NCBI RefSeq assembly: GCF_018873765.1
Contig: NC_057917.1
Location: forward strand, 56,540,464 to 56,604,463
Direction: 5' to 3'
DNA length: 64,000 bases
Source of the DNA: Telopea speciosissima
Taxonomy: Eukaryota > Streptophyta > Magnoliopsida > Proteales > Proteaceae
Made by a program: the position numbers and the translations under genes. Of the stretch, positions 55,401 to 64,000 are shown piece after piece. The notes beneath the pieces were generated by a model. The model did not search any database, was not told where the DNA came from, and saw nothing but the letters and a program-made list of their open reading frames with translations. The first letter of the stretch is position 1; every line of letters begins with the position of its first letter.

Positions 55401-56397
55401 AAAAAGGTGTGTGGATACATTTAAGTCAAACACATGGACTTCTAGGAATAATCAATCAAATCTAATTATGTCTCTTATAATTTTAAAAACCTGATGGTCC
55501 ACCTCCACCAGTCCTTTGGAATAAGTAGAGCTAGCTAAGATATTTAATACATTAAAACAAATCTTTGTACACGTGGTGTATGCTCATTGGTTTGGTCACA
55601 TCAAATGGGTCTGATCTGATTAAAAAACTAATCAAAATTGACCTAAAAAAATTAAATGAAGGACTCAAATTCCTATGCATCTCCACATGCACTGGACAAT
55701 TAAGCGTAAATAGAGGATGGCAGCATGGGTCGGATCGGGTTATTGATCCGAATCCACTTGGGGTTGTTAAGGAAAAGTTCTACCAAAAAGTTTAACCGGT
55801 CTAGATCAGACGATAGCGGCATAAAGAAACACACGAATGAACTGCGATAAAATAGTATCATACATAAGAAGAGGACAGCGAGGTAATGAGGGTTCTTTAA
55901 TGGGGTCGGGCCAAGATTGTTAACCCAGAGAGGTCAGAAAGGATACAATTATTTGGATGGACCCAACATTAAACAGAGGCCCAGACAATCACAATTCACA
56001 AATATGGAACATATATTTAGGATGGTAAAGATATGATAGCAGTAAAAAACAATAAAAGAAGAATTAAACCAATAAATATAGAAAACCAACTCTCATTTAA
56101 TGCAAATACAATGAATTTTAACAGAAGTTGCAGAAGAATACTGCAAAAGAAACCAGCCCATTAACTATTGTGCAGCATTGAAATCCCTTCTTTCCATGAC
56201 TGTCTTCTTTCTTTTTCTTCTTCTTCCTTCCTTCCTTCCATTGCAGGACTGTATGCATGCCCATGAGCCATAACCTCACATAAAAATAATATGGCAGGAA
56301 ACACTATTACAGATAAATTACAGTTGATAAGAGCTCACACAGTACTTGTTTCCTTAACAATCTAGAAGTAAAGAAAAAGACAGAGTAGAGTTCATGA
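52479..56397. other. 3.9-kb intergenic region of old repeats
   Basis: No gene recognised. 53490-53720 is built of CGATATGGATCGG / GACCGATA-type motifs, a decayed MITE-like unit. 54450-54800 holds three diverged copies of a block starting (T/G)TTGATGCA(G/A)TGA(G/A)TG(C/T). Short ORFs (52544-52834, 55565-55795) look accidental; the first probably belongs to the PPR 3' UTR. CLE 3' UTR text likely occupies the last few hundred bases. Confidence 0.55.
54450..54800. repeat. three-copy diverged repeat
   Basis: Copies begin near 54455, 54612 and 54685. Each has TTGATGCARTGARTGYAACT-like text followed by CCAAGAATAGGG-like text; the first and third continue with CACCTTGA/ATCTTGAAACTCGGGCTTTTGG-like text. 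Variable spacing. Confidence 0.6.
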
Positions 56398-56715
56398 CTA
56401 GTTGTGAAGGGGATTGGGACCCGTATGAATCTTTCTCTTATCTTCTCCATATAAGGCACCAACATCACCATTGTTGACCTCTAATGTGTCTGGACTAGAG
56501 GCAACAGGAATTGAAGCCAAGTCAAGAAACCTGGCTCTTCTTGGCAGGGACCAAACTGGTTTTCCATTAACATTGTCACCACCACCAACAGCAGCAACAG
56601 TAGCAAGTAAGCTGAGCTGAGGAAGAAACAGGAAGACCCACAAACAGAAAATGGCAATTTTACCTTCACTGCATCTCCTTCTTCTTCTCCCTTCTTCTGC
56701 TGTAGAGTAACTCAT
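56398..56715 (-). CDS. CLE peptide precursor, CLE16/17-like
   Basis: An intronless 105-residue protein. After a basic start (GRRRRRCSEGK) comes a hydrophobic signal segment at about residues 19-43 (KIAIFCLWVFLFLPQLSLLA), then a variable linker. The C-terminus is the 12-residue CLE motif RKIHTGPNPLHN, ending exactly at the stop codon. The motif differs from Arabidopsis CLE16 (RLVHTGPNPLHN) and CLE17 (RVVHTGPNPLHN) at positions 2-3 only. CLE precursors are secreted and trimmed; the hydroxylated and arabinosylated 12-13-mer binds CLV1/BAM-type LRR receptor kinases and controls meristem or vascular cell fate. The key Pro, Gly and His residues are all present. A TATAAAG lies about 65 bp upstream. 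Motif position 4 is His where most CLEs have Pro, as in CLE16/17. Confidence 0.93.
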   Translation of the reverse strand: MSYSTAEEGRRRRRCSEGKIAIFCLWVFLFLPQLSLLATVAAVGGGDNVNGKPVWSLPRRARFLDLASIPVASSPDTLEVNNGDVGALYGEDKRKIHTGPNPLHN

Positions 56716-56776
56716 TGCACTAGCTTGTCCCTGTGCTATGGAAGGGGAAGGCTGAATGGGTTTGAAGCTGCTAAAG

Positions 56777-56783
56777 CTTTATA
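56777..56783 (-). promoter_or_regulatory. TATA box of the CLE gene
   Basis: On the minus strand CTATAAAGC lies about 62-68 bp before the CLE ATG at 56715. Confidence 0.5.
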
Positions 56784-57825
56784 GTTGAAAAACTGAAATG
56801 GGTAAACAAGATTAACCACTGAGGCTTTGGATATTGAAGCTTTCCTAGAAGAGTAAGACTAAGAAGAAAGAGCCTTTTATCTCTAGGGGCAAGTCACATG
56901 ACCTTGACCCTTGATTCCTGGAACCTTCTTATGTTTCTTGTTTCTGCCTTTCTCTCTCTCTCTCTCTCCGTCTGTTTAATCTTTGCACTAGAAACCCTTG
57001 CTTACAGTCTTGACTCCCTCAGCACACAACTTGTGATTTGTTTTTTTTTTTCTTTTCTCCCCTTCTTTTCCTATTTGGGTTTTTATATTTTTCTTTCATT
57101 TGGGTTCAGACTTGGGAGTAGAGAGAAGAGTGAGATGTCCAGCATTTATCGCCATTGTCCCCGGAATATTCAAAAAAAAAAAATTGTTTATGGAAATGGA
57201 GAGGGCATTCGAGTAACTTGGAACTGTACGTTTCTTCTATTGCTGTTGGCAGAAACTTATTGTAATCTCTGGCTTCAGAGATCCGCAATCGTCCTATTTT
57301 CAATTCTTGTCCTGAAGACTGAAGACTCAAATAAATAGTACACCTTCTTCCATAGTTAATTATTTATGTCATATGGATACGGAGCTAGGGTTTCAAGTTC
57401 CATGTAAGACTGATTTGTTCATCTATTCATCGCTTAGAAACTATGGAATTAAAACTGGTTGACTTGTTGCTCTCTCTCTCTCACTCACACTCGCACTAGG
57501 TCAGGGTGTCAATCGGTTTTGTGATTTTTTTTTGGGGTTAAAATATTAAGGCTCTCTGTGGTATCATTTTTATTTTTGTTTATGATTTATGTTTAAAAAA
57601 TCATTAATAAAAACTGTTTTTTTTGTCAAACAATGAAAACTATTTGGTAAACATTAGAGATAATAGAGTATGAAATGAGAAACCATTTGGTAACTACCTG
57701 TGTAAATAATTTTTGAGCAAGAGATATCTACTTGGTTTCATGGTCCCTACACAATCGTTTGGGCCAATGGGTGAGCATACCTGGGTATCTACCCAGGGGG
57801 TAGAGGCGAGTTGGATACAAATCCT

Positions 57826-58028
57826 TTGCAATGCTTAATCTTGTAATGCCTTTGCAGTTCGATTTTGCAAGCTTGACACGTGGAAGATGCTTCATCCAAC
57901 AGTGCGAGCTCAAGTAGAAAAAAAAAAAAAAAAAAGTTGATGTCTGCTCAAGCTCACATCGTTGGATGAAACATCTTCTATGTGTCGAGTTTGCAGACCC
58001 AAACTGCAAAGGCACCGCAAGATTAAGC
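57826..58028. repeat. ~200-bp inverted repeat (fold-back element)
   Basis: The left arm near 57832-57905 (GCTTAATCTTG, GCCTTTGCAG, GACACGTGGAAGATG, CATCCAACA) is mirrored by the right arm 57958-58028 (GTTGGATGAAACATCTTCT, GTGTCGA, CTGCAAAGGC, CAAGATTAAGC). A central A-run lies at about 57918-57936. A possible 4th-type MITE; TSD not resolved. Confidence 0.75.
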
Positions 58029-58296
58029 ACTACAGAGGATTTTTATCCTGGAAAGTTGACCTTTTTTGAAGACATGAGACCAAAGCCCATATATGGTTTA
58101 CGTAGTGGATAAAGGGATTCCCTCTTCACTCATCTTCCATCTCAAATCCTTATGGCTGACAGTCTCAAGGTATGAAGAACTGAACTTGAAAAAAACTCAC
58201 CTCAAGTCTTTTGGTTCGTCATAATTCTCCTTTATAAAATGGAGTTTTATTTATTTATTTTTTGTATATGGATGGAAATGATTTGTTGGAGGCATT

Positions 58297-58594
58297 GAGA
58301 GGCGAAAAGAATGCGTTGAGATCGGTCACAGCAGCTTGTCCTATATTGGAAATGATTTGTTGAGGATGCTTCTTGAAGAGACCCAGAAGAAGAAGAAGAG
58401 AGGAAGTGGGTTTCAGCTTCACTCTCCAGATGGTCATGGATGAATGCAAGGTCTTCTTCTTTGCGGGACATGAGACCACTGCTCTTCTTCTTCTTCTGAC
58501 ATGGACTGTCATACTCCTTGCAATCAATCCATCGTGGCAAGACAAGGTCCGTGAAGAGGTGTTCCAGGTTTGCAATCGAAAAGCTCCCTTTTAA
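58297..58594 (+). pseudogene. cytochrome P450 relic, CYP735A-like I-helix exon
   Basis: One frame reads RRKECVEIGHSS, YIGNDLLRMLLEETQKKKK, then breaks. The next frame reads FTLQMVMDECKVFFFAGHET, TALLLLLTWTVILLAINPSW, QDKVREEVFQVC. AGHETT is the P450 I-helix oxygen-binding motif. The context (MDECK-FFFAGHETT, WQDKVR) is most like CYP735A cytokinin trans-hydroxylases of the CYP72 clan, judged from memory. Extra codons sit at simple repeats (AAG)n and (CTT)n, and one frameshift separates the halves. The ExxR and heme-binding Cys exons are absent nearby, so it is a single-exon relic. Confidence 0.78.
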
Positions 58595-58841
58595 CTAACT
58601 CAGGCAGTGTGTTAGGACAGGGGGTTAGATCGTCATTTCCAACCCCCTATGAGAAGAAACGGACAACTATTCCGGGCAGGGAGCCCGGGAGGATAATGAT
58701 CCCCCTTAACTGATCAACTATAACTACAGGCTGCGAACTCCGCTCGGTACTATCACCTTGTTTCTGACACAGACCTTACCGTCTCCCATGAGATATTTTT
58801 TTTCAATTTGTAGTTATGGCTGGGTTCCAGATGGGATACGC

Positions 58842-58879
58842 GGAGGAGGGGAGGAGGAGGAGGAGGAGGAGGAGGAGGA
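58842..58879. repeat. (AGG)n microsatellite
   Basis: An imperfect then perfect AGG run of about 12 units. Confidence 0.9.
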
Positions 58880-59029
58880 TGCCCAGCCGATCTACTCATA
58901 AGACCAAATGACGATTTTATCCCTTAATTTTGGGATTTTTGAGCACTGTTCATTAAAGTGTCCAGACTCTAAATAAATGGTCAAAATTGATTTTTAGCCA
59001 TAGAAGATAAATGGGTCTTGACTCTTGAC

Positions 59030-59307
59030 TAGAGATGTAAACGGATTGGGTTTGACACTTTGGCTCGGATAATGCTATATCCGCACCCGCATCCGATTAA
59101 TTTTCGGACGGATTCAGATAGTGCTAAATGGATACGGACACGAATACGGATCAGACATTTTATACGTTTACATGTCAAAATAGCTTTTCGGATAGCTTTA
59201 GCCTATCCGTATTTGTATCCGTTTAGCTTTCGGGTGGATTCAGATAGTGCTAAAAGGATACAGACACAGGTACGGAAACGGATTTCGGTTATTCATTTAC
59301 ATCCCTA
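59030..59307. mobile_element. hAT-type MITE, copy 2 (TSD CTCTTGAC)
   Basis: A 278-bp element from TAGAGATGTAAACGG to TTCATTTACATCCCTA. The exact 8-bp direct repeat CTCTTGAC occurs at 59022-59029 and 59308-59315. Same family and orientation as the copy at 9376, opposite to 62638. Confidence 0.93.
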
Positions 59308-59389
59308 CTCTTGACCCTAGGTTTTTCTATTATTTTGTTTTATTTTAAATATAAATAGGAAATAATACCTATCACTTGCAAAAACGTTT

Positions 59390-60425
59390 TTATGTCGGAT
59401 ACAATTTTGCCTAAATGCGAAACCGAATAATAGCCTCTTTTTCAAATCATAATTGAACTAATACGATTTGGTTTTGATTTTGTTTTTATTCAATTCACTA
59501 TTTGGTTATGACTTGGTTTATATTCGGTTTGGGCAAACTTTTTATATATTTCACAAACAAAAAAACTCCTTGTTTGTTAGGGTTATAATCCACCAAACTT
59601 TTTTCAACCATTAAAAAGGAATAAAATTTATCATCCACATTGATTATATCATTAAAAGGGAATATAATTTATTTGGTTTGGTTGAGTTAGAACAAAAAAT
59701 TTCAGTCTTCAAACCAAAACTGAATCAAACAGAGAAGATTTCATATTTTAAATAAAAACCAAACTGATTTGATTCGATTTGGTTTAATTCAATTTTTAAA
59801 CAGCTGGATTTGGTTTTTGACCTTCGGCTCTAAATTGACACCCTTATCACTTATAATTACTAAATATGATAAAAAGAAAATTTTAAATAGATTATTATGT
59901 AATCATGTTATGTGATTATTGTAAAAATTTTGCTTTTTGTTTTTAAAACCAAGTCTGCTTCCATACCCTTCCCTTTCACTCATTCATATAATATCTCCTA
60001 GGTATATCGATGTATGGATCTGCCAAGTTGATACCAATATTGGAAATTATGCTCTGGATTTGTCATTAACTCCCATCCGCTATTGTTTATGATCCAAAAT
60101 AGAGAAACTGCCTCCCAACAAAAAACTTGAATTTCAAACTAAAAGGCCTCCCTCCCACAACAGCCTCTAACTAGTCTGCAACAGTAGAAAGGAAATCCCA
60201 ATTGAAAGCCTCCAAAAACAAAGTCCAACCAATCTATCAATACAAAACCCACTTCACATCAAGTGTGTTAACTAGTTCGATTCGATTTAAACCGTTTAAT
60301 TTAATGATCTTAATTTTAAAACTATAGTTTAACCATTTATTGAACGGTTTCATGGTTTCTGTTTAAGCGGTTCGATTCAGTTTCGATAAATGGTTTCAAT
60401 TTAATTTTGACATCTTCACCTCACA
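59390..60425. repeat. decayed hAT-like MITE remnants
   Basis: The segment ending AAATTGACACCCTTATCAC at about 59850, and another at about 60258-60420, are rich in TTTGGTTTGG / GGTTCGATTCG / AAACCAAACTG words. These are typical of common plant MITEs whose ends are GGGTGTCAA. The 59850 end is clear; the other ends are not, so limits are approximate. Confidence 0.5.
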
Positions 60426-60753
60426 TATATAATATCTCTGTTGCTCTGGTGTTGAAACACGTGGCATAATGAAGAAATTACAAATAAGACAAAGATTACG
60501 TGTACCCAATAAGATGGGATCATGGAAATGTGGGATGGAAAGCCCCTAAAAGTTTATGAGGAGTCACTGAAGCGAATATGCGCACACATCTCCCTTGGAA
60601 GATTCTTTATGATGCGCATCTCTTCACATTTCATTCCTTTTCAGCTTTGGCTTTGTATACTCCCTTTCAGTTTTGGCTTTTTACTCCCGAAGTCGTGTTG
60701 GACTCTCTCAAGTTCTGAATTCCAACACCCAACCAACCCATTTCTCCTTTCTA

Positions 60754-60840
60754 ATATATAGCCACTCTCCACTTACCTTTCCGTTTATCCATGTGAGCTG
60801 TGATCAGCACAAGCATTAGCCTCCCTTGAGGCTTCAGCAG
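60754..60840 (+). promoter_or_regulatory. putative promoter and first non-coding exon of the 62307 gene
   Basis: ATATATA at 60754-60760 is followed by a leader ending CAG at 60840 and a possible donor GTTCTC, then a (TC)n tract. A start-stop pair ATGTGA occurs at 60791-60796. That this leader joins the coding exon at 62307 is an inference from spacing and the plant habit of long 5' UTR introns. Confidence 0.35.
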
Positions 60841-61322
60841 GTTCTCTCTTTCTCTCTCTCTCTCTCTCAAAATCTTTGTTTGATCGTTAACCCATGACTG
60901 AAAGCTTCACATTTTGCTAGATTCTTGGTTTCTTTTGAATTTAAAACAGCACTTGTTGAGTTTGTTGCATTTTGTGATCCTATTTTGTGTGAAATAAAAA
61001 ACTGAAGGATAAATTGGCAGGCAAAACGTAATAACAATTACATTGGTGGCAAGAATAATTAGATGTACTAGAGCTTTTCTCATGGTTGATAGGCCAATAA
61101 CTCGGGCTCCATTACTTGTACTGAGGTCACTGTTGTTAAAATGTCATAAAAATTTTCACTTTGTGACGATTTGATCACCTGGGTATGTTTGTCTGAACAA
61201 TGCCAGGAAAAAACGATTATGGTTTTTGCTTGCCAAATGTCACCTGCAATATAAGAAGCAATTGGGTGCACTAGAATCCTTGATATGTGTGGGAGGAAGG
61301 AAGGAAGTACTATAAGCTTCAT

Positions 61323-61586
61323 TCCCCCCCCCCCCCCCTTCTCCCTTCGTTCCTTTCTTTAAATAGTAGCTTTGCTATAGATGCTTATGCAGAAAATTTG
61401 CCTGGGTTGGAAATTTTAGCTCTGGATACTCAATTATAATAATATTTCAGAATGATTCTGTAGTGGTCTCTTTTAATTTAATAAATAGTCTACCAGAAAG
61501 AACCTTACAGAAACCCTATCCATCTGCTTCGTAAAATTATTATGTTTAGTAAGATGATAAAAATAAAAAAAGGGGGGGGGGGGGGT
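61323..61586. repeat. poly(C) and poly(G) runs
   Basis: A run of about 15 C at 61324-61338 and about 14 G at 61573-61586, oppositely oriented and about 235 bp apart. Confidence 0.85.
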
Positions 61587-62306
61587 AAGCGTCCTGTTAA
61601 ATGTATTGCAGATTTAAAATATAGGGATCAGGTAAATTTTCTTAATTTTGAGTGAGTTCAAGAGGTTATTAACATGGAAACTTAGGGGTAGCCTCTAAAG
61701 GTTGTTTGATCAAGTGTGTCAAAGACAGGGCACCAGTGAAAAGGAGACTGCTTGCAATATCAGTACTAGAAGGAAAGGGAAAAGGCTCAAAAGAACTTCC
61801 ATTTAGGCAGTGTGGCTTTTTTTTTTGTTTCTTCAATGTAATATCTGCATTTGATAGACTGGAACTTGGAAACATAATTTGTTTAGCCTCATGCCATCCT
61901 AATTCATGTAGTCAACCTCAAATAGCTGAGTCAATCTGAAAAGATAGCATTTAATTCATATGACATTCTATATTAGAGCACTTACATTGTGCTTTATTTA
62001 CTGTTTGTCTCCCTCTGAATGTGCCGTAGGAAATTTGAGGTTCTCTGCACACACAACAAGGAAAAAAGGAGGGGGGGGGTGGAAGAACCCGTATGAGTTT
62101 CTGTTATTGTTCAAGATTAAATATGATTTATGTTTTCTATTCCGGAAAATCAGATTTTTCTTTCCTAGCGTATATGTAATGGTCCTGTTATTTTGTTTGG
62201 CACAGTAACATGAGCCGTACACTCTCTTACTGTTGGCGTAATTCTTTCAATTGATACATGCTGGTTCTTGCCTGACATCCATTGTCCAAAAAGCAAGGAA
62301 TAGCTT

Positions 62307-62479
62307 ATGAATCCTCAGAGTACTCTAAATTCTTCTAGAGCCCTTGAGGGGGTTCATGGAGTGCATCTGGTGTCTCGATCACCATTTGTAACTGAAGAGA
62401 TTCCCCAAAATGGGGAATTCGATCGCTCCATCTCTGAAGATTCAGCTTTTGGAGCTAATCGGAAGCTATTAATGCAGTG
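62307..62479 (+). CDS. first coding exon of an unidentified gene
   Basis: The ATG at 62307 opens a frame MNPQSTLNSSRALEGVHGVH... to ...NRKLLMQ, about 57 residues. It ends at 62479 at a good donor: exon ATGCA, intron GTGAGTTC. An acceptor-like AAGCAAGGAATAG lies just upstream of the ATG. The composition (acidic/Ser-rich, no low-complexity run) looks coding, and the frame runs straight into the donor; in-frame stops follow soon after. I do not recognise the family. No second exon could be found before 64000, so the rest would lie to the right. Confidence 0.5.
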
Positions 62480-62637
62480 AGTTCTAAGACGCTTTTCAAT
62501 GTATTCTAGCACTGTACTGTTTATCAATTTATCATTTGCTTCAGAAGCTAATTATTTATTCTTAGAACTCTGAAGTTTGAAACTGTTGCTTTTCCTTCAT
62601 GTATAGCAGAACAGATGTAAACTATGTAGCTTATGAT

Positions 62638-62895
62638 TAGGGGTGTAAATGAATAGCCGAAGTCCGTTTCCGTATCTGTGTCCGTATTCGTTTAGCACTA
62701 TCCGAATCCGTCTGAAAGCTAAACGAATGCGGACACGGATAGGCTGTAGCTATCCGAAAAGCTATATTTACATGTAAATGGATAAAATATCCGATCCGTA
62801 TCCGTTTAGCGCTATCCGAATCCGTCCGATAGCTAATCGAATGCAGATGCGGATATAGCACTATCCGAGCCGAATCCGATCCGTTTACAGCCCTA
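62638..62895. mobile_element. hAT-type MITE, copy 3 (TSD CTTATGAT), inverted
   Basis: A 258-bp element from TAGGGGTGTAAATGAAT to GATCCGTTTACAGCCCTA. The exact 8-bp direct repeat CTTATGAT lies at 62630-62637 and 62896-62903. Terminal inverted repeat TAGGG(C/G)TGTAAA. It would sit in the first coding-side intron of the 62307 gene. Confidence 0.95.
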
Positions 62896-62903
62896 CTTAT
62901 GAT

Positions 62904-64000
62904 TGAGATTATTGATGTAAAACACAGAGACAAACTGTGAGGTGCACTAAGCTCAGCAAACCTCAAATACCTACTAGTCTACAAAGTTCATTCCACATAG
63001 CATGTGTAAATATATAAATAAAATACTTATTATGTTACCTGAGTTTGGGTATGGGTATGTGTTGAGAAGCTGGATCTACCCTGACCCTGAAACTTGGGTT
63101 ATTGGACACTTATTCAAAATAGGTACTTTTATGGAGACATGTCTAAGATGTGTCTAGAAAGGGGTTGATAATTGATCTGTCAAAAAGTGGGTTAATCTTC
63201 TTCTTCATAGTGTTGTCTTGAACGTCTAACTGCAAGGTGCTCATCATACACATCCCATACCCTACCCATGTAATGTCGTGTCAAAACAGGTACTCAAAGC
63301 TACATAAAGTGTGAAAGTAACCAGAATTGTATTAGGCGATATACATGAAAGTTATGTAAATTATATATAAGGATTTAAGGTTCTCTAGATGAGAATCCGT
63401 TGGGAGGAATCTCTACCTTGGCTGCTATTTATACAATGTAGGGGCTTATTTGGCCAATCCAACTGTTGAAAAGATTGAGCACCCCTTGCGTTGTCTACTG
63501 GTCTGACTTCCTCTAGTGTATTTTCTCCCTTTGTATTTCCAGCATTCAAAACAGTTGAGCCATGGAGAGTGATGCGGCTATTCAGTGTTGGATAGATAGA
63601 GGACCACTGCTGATTGCCCACCTGTCAGGTTTTGAAGCCAAACGAAATCATGTACCCCACTGTTTATTGAATCATTTCCCCGAATCCTGTTCAAAATTGA
63701 CCTGTTGATTGTCTCAGATGCTCTGATGCTTTTAAGTTGAAACTTAAACATGAGGCAAGGGTAATGTTGGCCACATCCACAAAATTTAAGCGCCAACTAA
63801 GCTGCCACGTGGCTGGATGAAAGAGCACAAAAGCACCCACTTAGAGACTCCTCTATAGGTTGCTCACCTATAGAAACCACACCCAATAGACAATTGAATA
63901 TTAAGATCCAACTAAATAGAAGCATTTGAATATTAAGACAGGTGAATACAACAAAGTACTTGACATGGCCAGATTTCAGAATTTTGAGTGCCATTTTATG
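62904..64000. other. probable intron or intergenic DNA, nothing recognised
   Basis: No exon, RNA gene or element with clear ends is visible. Open stretches on the minus strand (63385-63621, 63578-63796) have no known motif. Confidence 0.45.

Larger units (their letters stand above)
56716..58296. other. CLE upstream region and intergenic DNA
   Basis: No further gene seen. There are (CT)n tracts at about 56951-56970 and 57466-57484. GGGTGTCAATCGGTTT near 57505 is a lone hAT-like MITE end. An inverted repeat spans about 57830-58025: GCTTAATCTTGTAATGCCTTTGCAG pairs with CTGCAAAGGCACCGCAAGATTAAGC, with a poly(A) stretch in the loop. Confidence 0.5.

Noticed and set aside
56898-57338. 146-codon hydrophobic ORF upstream of the CLE gene
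   Set aside because: Its hydrophobic text comes from (CT)n and poly(T) tracts; sits in the CLE promoter region on the opposite strand.
60522-60761. 79-codon plus-strand ORF
   Set aside because: Overlaps the proposed promoter and TATA of the 62307 gene and has no known motif.

Overview
The window is nuclear DNA of a flowering plant, most likely a dicot. The evidence is intron-containing genes of plant-only families (a DYW-type PPR editing factor, a CLE signalling peptide, a subgroup-6 R2R3-MYB), a nuclear-type tRNA-Leu, and nested LTR retrotransposons, LINEs, hAT-type and Mutator-type MITEs. I cannot name the species from sequence alone. There is no bacterial-style operon, CRISPR array or insertion sequence.

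Layout. 1-7081 is the 3' part of a decayed Tat-lineage Ty3/gypsy element on the plus strand. It has protease, RT, RNase H, archaeal-type RNase H and integrase, then a 33-bp tandem array, an antisense ORF, a GC-rich minisatellite and the 3' LTR. 7082-22480 is a repeat graveyard. It holds a 270-bp hAT MITE, a probable LTR, and a second Tat element on the minus strand. That element is broken by a 1.67-kb hAT-like element and by a LINE, and the LINE is itself split by a 2.83-kb solo LTR with a perfect TSD. 22561-26840 is a three-exon anthocyanin-type MYB gene with a GC-AG second intron, fold-back MITEs in both introns and a frameshift that removes the C-terminal activation region. 27152-29702 holds a third fold-back MITE, a LINE fragment, a 143-bp tandem duplication and tRNA-Leu(CAA).

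31698-43057 is a complete seven-exon EamA/DMT transporter gene on the minus strand. Its 8.5-kb fifth intron is filled by three LTR-retroelement remnants that keep gag but show no pol. 45274-50219 is a whole but decayed Ty1/copia element (172-bp LTRs, TSD CATCT) lying 438 bp upstream of an intact PPR-DYW gene (50658-52478). 52479-56397 shows only old repeats. 56398-56715 (minus) is a CLE16/17-like peptide precursor. 58297-58594 is a cytochrome P450 (CYP735A-like) relic. Two more copies of the hAT MITE flank what looks like the 5' end of a further plus-strand gene, whose first coding exon is 62307-62479.

The protein genes are unrelated single units with no shared pathway visible. The most noteworthy items are the structure and apparent C-terminal loss of the MYB gene, two MITE families defined by exact target-site duplications, the three-level nested insertion, the pol-less elements inside one host intron, and LTR-borne ACGT/ABRE motifs close to the PPR gene.
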